Shown piece after piece: positions 48,413-57,965 of a stretch of 64,000 bases of DNA. Made by a program: the position numbers and the translations under genes. Below the pieces are notes generated by a model. The model did not search any database and was not told where the DNA came from. It saw only the letters and a program-made list of their open reading frames with translations. The stretch spans positions 54,361 through 118,360 of the IMG/VR virus record IMGVR_UViG_3300003873_000003; one strand, given 5' to 3'. Each line of letters opens with the position of its first letter. The first letter of the stretch is position 1. Origin of the DNA: a virus.

Positions 48413-48559
48413 GTGCGTTGGTACGACATTGGTATCTTAGCTCACCAGCCTTACAACCCCAACATGGCTTGTATTGATTTCTTTTACTTCTATGAGGAGG
48501 CAACGAAGAAGCCGTCTAACGGAGGTGAAAGCCTTAAATCAATGCTTGGCGGAAACTAA
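48413..48559 (+). CDS. Tail assembly chaperone, downstream frame (gpT-like)
   Basis: GTG start with TAGGAG 7 bases upstream; 48 aa (VRWYDIGILAHQPYNPN to SLKSMLGGN). It is in the +1 frame relative to the gene before it, and this frame is open from 48377, so it can also be reached by a +1 slip on TTT TTT C at 48379-48385. Short aromatic-rich C-terminal extensions just before the tape-measure gene are typical of the T part of G/GT chaperones. Whether it is made alone, as fusion, or both cannot be told. Confidence 0.6.
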   Translation: MRWYDIGILAHQPYNPNMACIDFFYFYEEATKKPSNGGESLKSMLGGN

Positions 48560-48586
48560 CTGCCCCACATTAAGGAGATTACAAAG

Positions 48587-50923
48587 ATGAGAAACGAACA
48601 AAGTGCTTTCCTTGATACTGGAATTGGGGGAAGTGATACGAGACCGACACACCCTGACGTACAAGTAGGTACGCATGATGAGCAGTTGAGGGCAGCTCGG
48701 GCTGGTATGACACAAATCCAAAACCTTGTGCAGAACACCAACAACGTGTTGGCAGGTACGCAGGGTATAGATGAAGAGAGTTCCCGTGAGCTAGAGACTC
48801 TTAAAGAATCATTGCAAACCGCCGACTCTTTGTTGGGTAAGATTCTTGACCCTCGTGTCCCTGCCAGTGCTAGTGAGGTTCAAGCTCTATCGACTTATTA
48901 CCATAAGATTGATGATATAATCAACAATTCGCATATTGCGCTCCGTAATGGTCAGGATTTAAGCGCACACCTCATGCAGCAATCTCGACTAACGAATCGT
49001 CAGATTCTAACCGAAGGACACCTTGGCGATATTGTTGAAAACTTGGGTTCTCAAGTAGAAGGCTCTTTCGAGAGCTTTGTTTCAAACAATGCTATTGAGG
49101 TTAGTACACGCAGCATGGCAGGCGACTTGACTCGTACTGCCATGATTGCAGGTATGGGTCCCGCAGGTATGCTCGTGCCGCTTATCGACAGGGCTGTAGG
49201 GATTGATAACCTTGCAGACAAGACCCTAGGTGCGGTTGGAGGTCTTGTTAAAGGTACTTTCGGTGGAGCAGGCAGCCTTATAAGCCGTGTTGTACGCCCC
49301 GAAGGTGGAGTCGTTGATGCTAAGATAAAAGACCTGCAAGCGAAAGCAGCATCCAAGAAGCAAGACTTCTTAGACAAGCGTGAAGAGAAACGTGAAGAAG
49401 CCCTAGATAGGAAGAAAGCCAAGCGTCTAAAGCGTGAGCTTAAACGCATGAATGTCGAGTTCGATGAAGAAGGTTGGCTACTTCGCAAAGGGGAGGCACG
49501 CCAAGATAAGTACCGCAAGCGTAGGCTAGAACGCATAGCCGCCACAGAGAGTGTTGAGTCCGAAGCTGTTGCTTCTCTACTACAAGAGGCTGGCGTTGTC
49601 GGTGGTCAAGTTCAAGCTCGCATGTTGGGTGACCCATCAACCCAAGAGCGACCCACACCTGAGATACAGCCTGTTGAGCCTACACCTGAACCTGCGGCTG
49701 ACCCAACACCTGAACCACGCCGTACAGCTTCGTCTTCGGCAGATGAGCCGTATATGGCACCCGTACCTCCGTTTGAGGATAGTGCTAGAGGTACTCAAGC
49801 ACACAGTTCCGAAGATGTTAGCCCTACCTCGTCTTCTAGTGAGCCACAGCGTGAACCATTATTTGACGTTCGTCCTCCAAGCCGAACAGCCGAACCTAGT
49901 CAGGGCATTAGAAGCCCTGCCCGTAGTGTGCAGTTCCGCAAGAAAGAGGCTAAGCGTATCTATAAGCCTATTGTGGCAGAAATACGCTTAGCCTCCAAGG
50001 ATAACACAGAGGCTATACTTGGTGATACTGGGGTTGTATCTGCGTTACATGACATCAACGATACCTTGAAAGCCACAGATGAACATAACTCACGTAACAA
50101 TGGAGATGGTGGGGGTTCAGTGCTAGATGGTCTTGTTGGTGCAGGTGGTGGTATCCTCGGCGCATTGGGTGGTTTGTTCAGTCGGTTTCGAGGTAGCGGT
50201 CGTACCAGTGAGACTCATAGGACAAATGAGACTCATAGGACAAATGAGACTCATAGGACAAATGAGACTCACAGACCTCAAGGTCGTGTAGAGACCCCTC
50301 GTAGCAGCTTACATGCACCTCATGGTGTTCGAGCCCCAGGGTTGCTCGGTGCAGCTATGGATTTGGCAGGCGGCGCATCTGATGTTACGGATATTCTATC
50401 AGATGAAACCCTTAGTGAGCATGACCGCAACGTTGAGGCTTCTAGGGCAGGCGGTGAAGCTGTTGGGGGTATGGCAGGTGCTGTACTTGGAGGTGAGGCA
50501 GGTGCATCCGCAGGTGCAGTTATTGGTACTATGGTCTTCCCTGGGGTTGGTACTGCTGTAGGCACTGTTCTTGGTGGTCTTCTTGGTAGTTATTTCGGTG
50601 CTGATGCTGTATCGCAAGTTGGGGGGTCTGTGGCTTCGAGTGTGGCAGATTTCTTCTCTTCGCCCGATAATACAGCCACTCACACTGCAACCTCGTCTAC
50701 TGGTGTACCGATGCGTGAGGGTACTGTTCTGCGTGGGAGAGCGTTGTCTGACCCCTCCTCGTCTCGACCTAATGTTACACCTATTGTAAACGTTGCCCCT
50801 CCTAAGGTTGAGGTTAAACTACCTGAATCAAAAGAACAAGAAACGAACAGTGTGAACACTAGCCATATACCGTATCGGACGGATGAGTTCGGTACAGCAC
50901 TTCTTAATGGGGGTCATTTATAA
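48587..50923 (+). CDS. Tail tape measure protein
   Basis: Sets tail length and is ejected during DNA delivery. 778 aa, would span roughly 1100 angstrom if fully helical. Helical N-terminal half with a Lys/Glu-rich coiled coil (residues 245-325), a Pro/Ser-rich linker with PEPTPEPA runs (345-450), ETHRTN repeats (about 542-563), and a glycine-zipper hydrophobic segment (AGAVLGGEAGASAGAVIG, GTAVGTVLGGLLGSYFG; 625-665) that could insert in the host membrane. AAGGAG upstream; follows the chaperone frames. Confidence 0.85.
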   Translation: MRNEQSAFLDTGIGGSDTRPTHPDVQVGTHDEQLRAARAGMTQIQNLVQNTNNVLAGTQGIDEESSRELETLKESLQTADSLLGKILDPRVPASASEVQALSTYYHKIDDIINNSHIALRNGQDLSAHLMQQSRLTNRQILTEGHLGDIVENLGSQVEGSFESFVSNNAIEVSTRSMAGDLTRTAMIAGMGPAGMLVPLIDRAVGIDNLADKTLGAVGGLVKGTFGGAGSLISRVVRPEGGVVDAKIKDLQAKAASKKQDFLDKREEKREEALDRKKAKRLKRELKRMNVEFDEEGWLLRKGEARQDKYRKRRLERIAATESVESEAVASLLQEAGVVGGQVQARMLGDPSTQERPTPEIQPVEPTPEPAADPTPEPRRTASSSADEPYMAPVPPFEDSARGTQAHSSEDVSPTSSSSEPQREPLFDVRPPSRTAEPSQGIRSPARSVQFRKKEAKRIYKPIVAEIRLASKDNTEAILGDTGVVSALHDINDTLKATDEHNSRNNGDGGGSVLDGLVGAGGGILGALGGLFSRFRGSGRTSETHRTNETHRTNETHRTNETHRPQGRVETPRSSLHAPHGVRAPGLLGAAMDLAGGASDVTDILSDETLSEHDRNVEASRAGGEAVGGMAGAVLGGEAGASAGAVIGTMVFPGVGTAVGTVLGGLLGSYFGADAVSQVGGSVASSVADFFSSPDNTATHTATSSTGVPMREGTVLRGRALSDPSSSRPNVTPIVNVAPPKVEVKLPESKEQETNSVNTSHIPYRTDEFGTALLNGGHL
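50210..50275 (+). repeat. 18-bp tandem repeat, 3.7 copies
   Basis: GAGACTCATAGGACAAAT at 50210, 50228 and 50246 with a partial copy at 50264; encodes ETHRTN. Copy-number change here would alter tape-measure length without a frameshift. Confidence 0.95.
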
Positions 50924-51549
50924 TGCCTGTGTACGCACCTTATAGAGCTATACTTCAATGGAGTACATCCGAGGGTGTGGATGATTATGTTGTGGCTAAC
51001 CTGCCCGAAACATGGTCATTCGCCTTTACTGCTAACTGGGATGCTCCTTGGGCGGACGGTATCATTAACAGTGATGCGTTCAAGCATGGTGCGCACGCCT
51101 TCGGTGTAGCCACTACGACTCAGGAGCTTACCTCTCAAATATGGAACAGTAGTAACTCTGTGGATGTTACTTTACCCTTCATCTTTGTATCCCGTACTTC
51201 GGCTTACGATGATGTTGTGATACCTGCTTACAAGGTAGCAGGTCTTACGTTACCGACAGAGACCGCCTCTTCCTCGCTTAGTGCTCCGGGACCTCACCTA
51301 CAGATTAAGTCTAACGACAACACATGGTTCGCAGTGGACACGCAAGGTGGTGAGCATCTATCCCTTCACATTGGCACGAAGTTTGTGCTTGAGTCGGTTG
51401 TTGTCACAAACGTTAATGTTGAGTTTGACACTATGCTAGATAAAGATGGCTACCCAGTTAAAGCCAAGGTCGATGTGAGTATCAGAACACATACCACGCC
51501 TGTACGTAACAAAGGCGGCTTTAGGGGTATGTTTGGAATCAAGGAGTAA
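50923..51549 (+). CDS. Baseplate or tail-tube-end protein, 208 aa
   Basis: MPVYAPYRAILQWSTSEG overlaps the tape measure stop by one base (TAATG). It is beta-rich with LPETWSFAFTANWDAPWADGII and a basic end (NKGGFRGMFGIKE). Position after the tape measure and before the gp53-like gene fits the hub-tube junction (T4 gp48/gp54 role). The family is not recognised from motifs. Confidence 0.6.
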   Translation: MPVYAPYRAILQWSTSEGVDDYVVANLPETWSFAFTANWDAPWADGIINSDAFKHGAHAFGVATTTQELTSQIWNSSNSVDVTLPFIFVSRTSAYDDVVIPAYKVAGLTLPTETASSSLSAPGPHLQIKSNDNTWFAVDTQGGEHLSLHIGTKFVLESVVVTNVNVEFDTMLDKDGYPVKAKVDVSIRTHTTPVRNKGGFRGMFGIKE

Positions 51550-51552
51550 ACT

Positions 51553-51831
51553 ATGAACCGAAGTGACCTAGCACCCGACCCTATATCACTAGGCTACCAT
51601 GACTTGTTTAACCAAGTCGGGCTACCTTTCGAGGTAACATCCAAGTACGGTTTCGCACCTGACAGGATTTCATTTGATTACTATGGCACATACGATTTTT
51701 GGTGGTTAGTCCTCATGTTCAATGGCTTTGTTCACCCCCGTGAGGTTCAAGTCGGTATGGTTATACGACTGCCGAGTATTAAGACAGTGTTCGCTTCTGC
51801 AACACGAGGAGAGCAAATTGCTTTACCTTAA
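51553..51831 (+). CDS. LysM-like baseplate protein, gp53-like
   Basis: 92 aa. YYGTYDFWWLVLMFNGFVHPREVQVGMVIRLPS has the LysM-like pattern of T4 gp53 and the LysM tail proteins that hold baseplate parts together (W...L...N.....P..I..G..I..P). AAGGAG upstream. It overlaps the next gene by 14 bases. Confidence 0.75.
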   Translation: MNRSDLAPDPISLGYHDLFNQVGLPFEVTSKYGFAPDRISFDYYGTYDFWWLVLMFNGFVHPREVQVGMVIRLPSIKTVFASATRGEQIALP

Positions 51832-52891
51832 TAAGAGTTTCGGCGTATCCTTGCTTATTGGTGGGAAAGGGTTCCCTCTGACTAACTTGACATTTAACAC
51901 AATCTCTATCTATGAGAACACCTCTAACTCTCTCCCCACGGTGGAGATTGTGTTGCGTGACGTAAACCAATCACTTTATGATGCGTTTGAGCTTGGAGAC
52001 GGTACTTCCATCGAGCTTGTCATTGAGAACAATGGTATCCGTGATGGTATGCGCTTTGACTTAACGGGGTATAGGGGTGACCCTTCCAATAAGGAAGTGC
52101 TACTGTGTGGCATCTTGAGCTACCCTAAATTCTTGCAAGTTTCTACCTTATCATTCAAAGGGACTGCATCTGATGCTTTGCACGCTATCGGTGCAGATTG
52201 CGGTATTCAGAGGTTCAAGATAACGCCGACTATGGACTCGCAGGTGTGGCTTCCATCGCTCTCAACTGGTATAGCTAGGTGCGCAGACATAACCGCAGCT
52301 TCGTACAAAAATGGTTCCTTCTTTAGGTTCGCTATCACAGCCTTGGGGGAGCTAATCTTAGTGGATGTCAATTCACAGATTACCAACAAGGCGTTGCAAC
52401 TGACTGTGGATAACTCTACAACAGGGGCGTACTTGGTGACCTCGTGGAATCCTGAATCTATGAACGGGGTTTTGAACAACTGGAAAGGGTACGGCTTTAA
52501 GGTCACAACCGTTGGTCTTGACAAGACCCCTAAGGTTATCAGCACCACCTCTGTGCGTAAGATGAGTTCGTTCTTGAACCTGTCAAAGACCTTCGGGCAG
52601 GCTGGGTACTCCACTATGGATAACGGCAATACTCATATCAACTATGAGACTGCCTTGCAATCTAACAAGCGCAACTTGGCTTTGTATAATGTGAATAGCC
52701 ATGTGCTGCTCCGAGACTGCATACCTGATGTTGGGTTGCTTGCGCCTGTTGATTTATTTTGCGGTACTCGTCATTCAGGCAGATACCTTATTACGGCTAG
52801 GACTAGGGTTATATCGGGTTCCTCATACTATGAGAAGTTAGAGCTGTGTACAAACGGCTACGCCACAGATAAAAACAGGAGACTTATATGA
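51818..52891 (+). CDS. Baseplate hub protein, gp27-like
   Basis: TTG start at 51818 (MLYLNKSFGVSLL) after GAGGAGAG; earlier in-frame starts lie inside the LysM-like gene without ribosome sites. 357 aa, beta-rich; TSIELVIENNG, GILSYPKFLQVS, TLSFKGTASDALHAIGADCGI are like gp27/gpD-type hub proteins, and LLAPVDLFCGTRHSGRYLIT near the end is the usual hub C-terminus. It precedes the spike gene with an ATGA overlap, as expected for hub-spike pairs. Confidence 0.7.
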   Translation: MLYLNKSFGVSLLIGGKGFPLTNLTFNTISIYENTSNSLPTVEIVLRDVNQSLYDAFELGDGTSIELVIENNGIRDGMRFDLTGYRGDPSNKEVLLCGILSYPKFLQVSTLSFKGTASDALHAIGADCGIQRFKITPTMDSQVWLPSLSTGIARCADITAASYKNGSFFRFAITALGELILVDVNSQITNKALQLTVDNSTTGAYLVTSWNPESMNGVLNNWKGYGFKVTTVGLDKTPKVISTTSVRKMSSFLNLSKTFGQAGYSTMDNGNTHINYETALQSNKRNLALYNVNSHVLLRDCIPDVGLLAPVDLFCGTRHSGRYLITARTRVISGSSYYEKLELCTNGYATDKNRRLI

Positions 52892-53568
52892 CAATGGTTA
52901 ACCCTTCCGAGTTGTTTAAGAAGCGGCTTGAAGATATTGAATTTTTTGGGATAGTTGTAGCTAACACAGACCCCTCAAAGCAAGAACGTCTGCGTGTACG
53001 TGTAAAAGGTCTGTGGGATGAAGTCCCTGATGCTGACCTACCTTGGTTACTTCCTATAAAGGAACCTTGCGATAATACAGCCAATGCTTATTGTTGGGAT
53101 GTCCCTGATGTTGGTTCTTCTGTACGTGTTGTATTTCCTAATAGCGACCTCTACAAGGGTCGCTATAGTGCGTCTATACTGGATGCCAATCTTCCTATCC
53201 CCGACTACCCTAACACCTACGGTCGTATGGATAAGTTTGGGAACTTAATTTATGTAAACAAAGTGACTGGTGATATTATAACGGTTAGTGGTAGCGGCAA
53301 ATCATCGTTCGTCATGCGTGGAAACGGAAGCATCGAAGCCACCTGTACTGACTATTCTATGGTAGCTAGTGGCACAGTCAGTGTGACTTGCAAGACATCA
53401 AACGTTAGAGCCCAGACCTCCGCCACCGTAACAACACCTACACTGAACCTTAACGGTGACAGCACTAACATAAAATGCACTAGCTGCACAGTGAATGCTA
53501 GTGGGGCGGTTAGTTTCACCGCTTCCTCCACCTTCTCCGTGCTTGCTTCTGCAATCAACTTGGGGTAA
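52888..53568 (+). CDS. Baseplate spike protein, gp5/gpV-like
   Basis: 226 aa. The N-terminal half has an OB-fold (FFGIVVANTDPSKQERLRVRVKGLWDEVPDADLPWLLP) typical of gp5/gpV. The C-terminal part is a repeating beta-helix of short strands rich in Thr, Ser, Val and Cys (SVTCKTSNVRAQTSATV). The spike carries the PAAR tip. No lysozyme domain is present, unlike T4 gp5. It overlaps the hub stop (ATGA). Confidence 0.8.
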   Translation: MTMVNPSELFKKRLEDIEFFGIVVANTDPSKQERLRVRVKGLWDEVPDADLPWLLPIKEPCDNTANAYCWDVPDVGSSVRVVFPNSDLYKGRYSASILDANLPIPDYPNTYGRMDKFGNLIYVNKVTGDIITVSGSGKSSFVMRGNGSIEATCTDYSMVASGTVSVTCKTSNVRAQTSATVTTPTLNLNGDSTNIKCTSCTVNASGAVSFTASSTFSVLASAINLG

Positions 53569-53571
53569 CCT

Positions 53572-53931
53572 ATGAGCAGTGACGTTAGCTTGAATGCAAA
53601 GAAAGAAGTTGTCTTCGGTGTACATGCTATCAATAACAGCATCTACTCCTGTATGATGACCCAAGTAGGTGAGAGACCTTGGAACAGAGACTTTGGTAGT
53701 AACATCCCTAGGCTTTTAATGGAGCCTGTTGACGATATTACTGCTCAACTTCTGAAAGTAGCTATCCATCGTAGCCTAGGGAGATGGGAACCCCGTATTG
53801 AGGTAAACTATGCTGCCACTATAGTCACGCCGTTGGATACGAACGATGGCTATTTTTGCCGTGTTGTGTACACTATCCTTGAAACTGACCAACGAGTCAC
53901 CTATAACCTAACACTCCCTTGGAGGAACTAA
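53572..53931 (+). CDS. Baseplate wedge protein, gp25-like
   Basis: 119 aa. SIYSCMMTQVGERPWNRDFGSNIPRLLMEPVDDITAQLL matches the gp25/GPW family core (T..GER.....FGS......EP...), then AIHRSLGRWEPRIEV. It forms the core of the baseplate wedge and starts sheath assembly. 3 bases after the spike gene. Confidence 0.9.
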   Translation: MSSDVSLNAKKEVVFGVHAINNSIYSCMMTQVGERPWNRDFGSNIPRLLMEPVDDITAQLLKVAIHRSLGRWEPRIEVNYAATIVTPLDTNDGYFCRVVYTILETDQRVTYNLTLPWRN

Positions 53932-53934
53932 GTC

Positions 53935-55362
53935 ATGCCGCCATTATTGCCGCTTGCACAGACATACACTCCCCTTAGTTCAGTTACGCCTGACCAGCTG
54001 GGGAACAAGAGTAAACTATTAGCCTTGCTTGCACAGGCAGGCACATGGACAGACCAGTACACAGGTGGGGTAGGAACGACTCTGATTGACATGATTGCAT
54101 CAGGCGTTACGTACTCACAGTTCGAGATTGAGCGTGCCGTCCAAGAGTGCTTCCCTGATACTGCACAACGTGATGTGTCTGTTTATGCTGCCATGCTTAT
54201 GCTTGGTGTTCGCCTTTCTAGGAAATCACCAAGTGCTGCAACCGTAAGTATAACACCCCCATCCACCTTCACCTTGCCTGTGTACCATGTGTTTGATGCC
54301 GCAGGTGTCCCCTGTTTCAATGAGACATCTTTCCCTATGGTGCAGGGCGTGCCTCACACGTTCACAATCCATGAAGGTGTTATAGGTTCAACGACATTCA
54401 CATCGGATGGCTCTTCTTTCCAACGGTTCCATTTAGGTGTCCCAGGCTTCATTGTCGGTGATGCTAATGTGTACGCCACTGTGAACGATGTACCTTGGAC
54501 AAGAACCACGCTACCTCTATGGCACTACGCAGGTACAGACACAGTTTTCTTTGATAGAACATTACCCTCTGGGGATGTTGAACTTGTGTTTGGTAACGGA
54601 TTCGTAGGTGCGATACCACCTAAAGGCTCTATTATCAAGGTCACTTACGCAACTACATCAGGGACTCAAAAGACAGTTGGCGGTGGTGTTACAGTTAATG
54701 CAGCTAGTACACTCCCTACGGCAACTTCGGGGGCTATCCCTGCGTTGACTGGCTCTACGTCTGCACCTACCGTAGGCTCTGACCAAAAGACGGTTCAGTA
54801 CTACCGTGCAGTGGGACCACAGCTCTCCAATTCGGGTGGTCGAGCGGTTAGTTACGCAGATGCTAAGGCTATCGCAACCAGTATGCCTAACATCATTGAC
54901 TGCCTGCCTAGGGCGCAGCGTGATATAGCCCCCACCAGCTTGGCAGCTATGAACGTGGTTGACTTGACAATCCTCACGGCTAACCCTGCTGCTTGGACAC
55001 AGGCAGATACCGATGCCTTCCTTCTTGCTATGGAGCCTAGTAGGTATATGACAACCCATTACACCGTTACTATAAGCCCTCCAGTTAGCCAACCTATCGC
55101 AGGAACTATCTATGTGCTTAGGACGGCTATTGCTTCCGAGGTGCTGTCTGCCGTTACCTTGGCGGTTACAACGTTTTATCAAGCAGGCGTTTCAAGTATC
55201 GGAAGGGGCTTACTCGTATCTGATATTTATAACATCGTAACAAGCACGGTCGGCGTGGATTACTTGGTGCTATCCGCACCAATAAGCGATGTCGTTGTGC
55301 AGCCCACAGAGCATGTTGTTGTACCTTCTGTTAATTTTGTAACCGTTGTGAGTACACGATAA
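53935..55362 (+). CDS. Baseplate wedge protein, gp6/gpJ-like
   Basis: 475 aa. LAQAGTWTDQYTGGVGTTLIDMIASGVTYSQFEIERAVQECFPDTAQRDVSVYAAMLMLG is the gp6/gpJ N-terminal pattern. VELVFGNGFVGAIPPKGSIIKVTYATT and later GRAVSYADAKAIATSMPNI, the J-type domain, follow. It forms the ring of wedges. GGAGG upstream; overlaps the next gene by one base. Confidence 0.85.
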   Translation: MPPLLPLAQTYTPLSSVTPDQLGNKSKLLALLAQAGTWTDQYTGGVGTTLIDMIASGVTYSQFEIERAVQECFPDTAQRDVSVYAAMLMLGVRLSRKSPSAATVSITPPSTFTLPVYHVFDAAGVPCFNETSFPMVQGVPHTFTIHEGVIGSTTFTSDGSSFQRFHLGVPGFIVGDANVYATVNDVPWTRTTLPLWHYAGTDTVFFDRTLPSGDVELVFGNGFVGAIPPKGSIIKVTYATTSGTQKTVGGGVTVNAASTLPTATSGAIPALTGSTSAPTVGSDQKTVQYYRAVGPQLSNSGGRAVSYADAKAIATSMPNIIDCLPRAQRDIAPTSLAAMNVVDLTILTANPAAWTQADTDAFLLAMEPSRYMTTHYTVTISPPVSQPIAGTIYVLRTAIASEVLSAVTLAVTTFYQAGVSSIGRGLLVSDIYNIVTSTVGVDYLVLSAPISDVVVQPTEHVVVPSVNFVTVVSTR

Positions 55363-56153
55363 TGGATGTCTTCAACGCTACACGACCACCAGTAGGAACT
55401 GACCCCGCAGCTATCGGAGATGTGTGGGAATACATAGAAGGTAATAGACGGTACACTTGCACGGCTGTTGATGCAGCAGGTTTAACTACATGGGCGGAGG
55501 AGCTACTCCACACCTCTGACGACCTATTACCTCAATTCTTGAATGACGACCCATTTTGGGCTGAAATGGTAGCTGCCATTGACTCTTTGCGTGATGAGTG
55601 CGTGGATAGACCAGTGCGAGACTTGCGGTACATTAGGAACTCTTCTGTTCTTCCACGCACATGGAAGATTCAATCAGCCAAGTTAATTGGTGTCGATGTG
55701 AACAATCTACAGTTAACGGATGCCGAGTATGGTCGCCTATTGGAGTTCTTAGTGCAGTTCCAAGGCGACAAGGGGACTATGTGGTTGCAGAGCTTCTTGA
55801 GCTTTGTTAAGGACGTTAAAGTGCAGCTCGTACCTCAATGGACGAACGACCATATAACGTTCGTTGACTCTGTACCTGAATCGTCTAAGTTGCCGATATT
55901 CTCACCTCTAGGGGCAGGCACGTACTACCTGTCGTCTCACTTTCGGCTATCCGTTACCTACAACGCTGGAGCTAACCCCTCTACGTTCAATTTAGCAAAT
56001 TTTACACCTGCTAAACTAACAGAACTTTATTATTTGTTCGGACCTATGACCGTGGTTCTGTTGGTAAGCTTAACGTTCACAGCTCTCACTGTTGATTTGC
56101 CTGTGTACTCGGCAGGTGCTATACACAGGACTGTGAAGGGAACTATATTATGA
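55362..56153 (+). CDS. Baseplate wedge protein, gpI/gp7-type position
   Basis: 263 aa. LLPQFLNDDPFWAEMVAAIDSLRDECVDRPVRDLRYIRNSSVLPRTWKIQSAKLIG is a helical N-terminus as in gpI-type wedge proteins. The rest is beta-rich. Starts at the last base of the gp6-like stop (TAATGG), a wedge operon feature. It links wedge to fibre in other phages; exact family uncertain. Confidence 0.65.
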   Translation: MDVFNATRPPVGTDPAAIGDVWEYIEGNRRYTCTAVDAAGLTTWAEELLHTSDDLLPQFLNDDPFWAEMVAAIDSLRDECVDRPVRDLRYIRNSSVLPRTWKIQSAKLIGVDVNNLQLTDAEYGRLLEFLVQFQGDKGTMWLQSFLSFVKDVKVQLVPQWTNDHITFVDSVPESSKLPIFSPLGAGTYYLSSHFRLSVTYNAGANPSTFNLANFTPAKLTELYYLFGPMTVVLLVSLTFTALTVDLPVYSAGAIHRTVKGTIL

Positions 56154-56172
56154 AAAGGAATAGGAGTTAAAT

Positions 56173-57942
56173 ATGCAGTTAGTCTCAATAACCTCGCAAG
56201 AGGGTCTCGCAAAGGCTAATGCTGTAAGTAATGGCTTAGGCTATAGTATCGTGGTGACTGGTTTCAGTATCTCGGCTATAGGTAACGGTACTACGGGTGT
56301 GGTTGCAACCCGCACTTACGCTAACCGAAATGCTACTTGGTACACGGCTGCCATCAGCAAGCATTCCCCCTCTAACAGTGCTATTATGACAGTTCAATGC
56401 ACTATCCCCCAAGGTGCTGCAACTGTAGTGACAAAGGTTGCCGAGATTTACTTGGAAGGAACCTTGGGTGGCGTGCCGTTTTTGATAGCTACTGCCGCAC
56501 CCGATGCACCTCTTACTTATGACCCCGCAGGTAGCTTAACTTTAGAGCTAAGTACGCAACTCCTTAGTGCAATAGCGAGCAGTGTAACCTACAACATAAG
56601 CTCCGCTGTTGAGATTGGTATACACGAAACCAACTCAAGTATGCACCCTCTGAACAACTTAGGTGGAAACAGAGCCCCTACCGTAAACGATGATGTGATA
56701 GCAGGATATTCGCCTAAGTCACAGTGGGTTTGGGGTACTCGTATTTGGTACTGTACCAGTAATGCGGCTAGAGCCGCCGTGTGGCGTGAACTCGTACCTA
56801 CATCGCAAAGAAATACTGCCAATGGATACGCAGGTCTTACAAATGGTTTGTTGACATTGAGCCAAGTACCTGTACTTCCTAAAACAAGGGTGGGTCTTGG
56901 TAATGTAAATAACACCTCTGATGTGAACAAGCCCGTGTCAACGGCAACACAGAATGCTTTGAATCTTAAAGTTCCTCTAAGCCAAAGGAACGTGGCTTTA
57001 GGCTATGAGGGGTTAGATGCAAACGGGCGACCTATGAATAGCTTGGTAGCTCCTAACGGGAGAGCCTCGAACCTTGGAGCGAGTACGACTGTTACTGGCT
57101 TTGACCTAAACTACATTGCTTACGCCTTACCTTCGGGTTTGTATGACGGCATCAACATGACCAACACTCCTCAAAATGATAAAGGTTGGTGGTATGTTCA
57201 GAACTACCGCCACTCTAGTAATGGCATAAACAATGTGTGGGCTTATCAGGTGGCAACCGCCTTCGGTACAGGTCATACTGTAGTAGGTTTAACGGGTGGG
57301 GATACCTACGAGAGACACGCTGTGATGGTAGGTACTACTGTTACTTGGAGTGCTTGGCGTAAGGCAGGAGTCCCTATAGCGACAGCAGCGCAGGCTTTAG
57401 GCGGTACGGATAATGCCACTATTATGACCCCCTTGAGGGTGAAATCTTATGTGGATACATACGTCACACCCCTCCTCCCTGCTCCTACAGGTGATGTGCT
57501 GTATGATATACCAGGGACTTACTACTGGACAACCCCAGCTAAGGTGACATACATAGAGCTTTCCGTTTCAGGTGGTGCAGGTGCTGGTAGCAACATAGCC
57601 TCTGGTGGGATACCTGGGTCTACTGTTAACAGGTTTCCCACAACTGGCGGTACTACATATACCATAGTAGTGGGGGCAGGTGGGAACTCGTGGAACATAT
57701 ACAAGGATTCTGCGGGAGGTACCCCATCTAGTGTGTCTTCGCCTACGAAGACACTAATTACGGCACAGGGCGGTGATGGCGCACTGGGTCCTCCGACAGG
57801 TGCAGGGTGGCAGATTAGCCCCCGAGGTGTCACGGTTGACCCTAGTGCATTAACACCGATTGCTTTAACTCTACACACATCTGTCCCCGGAGGTATCATG
57901 ACTAAAGGTGGAGATGGTACTGTGTACCTTCATTATTCATAA
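56173..57942 (+). CDS. Tail fibre protein with glycine-rich tip
   Basis: 589 aa. The N-terminal 160 residues are the baseplate-attachment part (MQLVSITSQEGLAKANAVSNG, KVAEIYLEG). TRVGLGNVNNTSDVNKPVSTATQNAL is a common phage fibre shaft motif. YVQNYRHSSNG... follows, and a Gly-rich beta domain (GTYYWTTPAKVTYIELSVSGG, IVVGAGGNSW, TLITAQGGDGALGPP) forms the end, resembling glycine-rich tip domains and the polyglycine adhesins of T-even fibres. TAGGAG upstream. It probably touches the host receptor. Confidence 0.85.
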   Translation: MQLVSITSQEGLAKANAVSNGLGYSIVVTGFSISAIGNGTTGVVATRTYANRNATWYTAAISKHSPSNSAIMTVQCTIPQGAATVVTKVAEIYLEGTLGGVPFLIATAAPDAPLTYDPAGSLTLELSTQLLSAIASSVTYNISSAVEIGIHETNSSMHPLNNLGGNRAPTVNDDVIAGYSPKSQWVWGTRIWYCTSNAARAAVWRELVPTSQRNTANGYAGLTNGLLTLSQVPVLPKTRVGLGNVNNTSDVNKPVSTATQNALNLKVPLSQRNVALGYEGLDANGRPMNSLVAPNGRASNLGASTTVTGFDLNYIAYALPSGLYDGINMTNTPQNDKGWWYVQNYRHSSNGINNVWAYQVATAFGTGHTVVGLTGGDTYERHAVMVGTTVTWSAWRKAGVPIATAAQALGGTDNATIMTPLRVKSYVDTYVTPLLPAPTGDVLYDIPGTYYWTTPAKVTYIELSVSGGAGAGSNIASGGIPGSTVNRFPTTGGTTYTIVVGAGGNSWNIYKDSAGGTPSSVSSPTKTLITAQGGDGALGPPTGAGWQISPRGVTVDPSALTPIALTLHTSVPGGIMTKGGDGTVYLHYS

Positions 57943-57965
57943 CAATAGAACCTAGGAGACCTGCT

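Noticed and set aside
50210-50275. Short tandem repeats that might be taken for a CRISPR array
   Set aside because: The 18-bp units are directly adjacent without spacers and encode ETHRTN inside an intact tape-measure gene.
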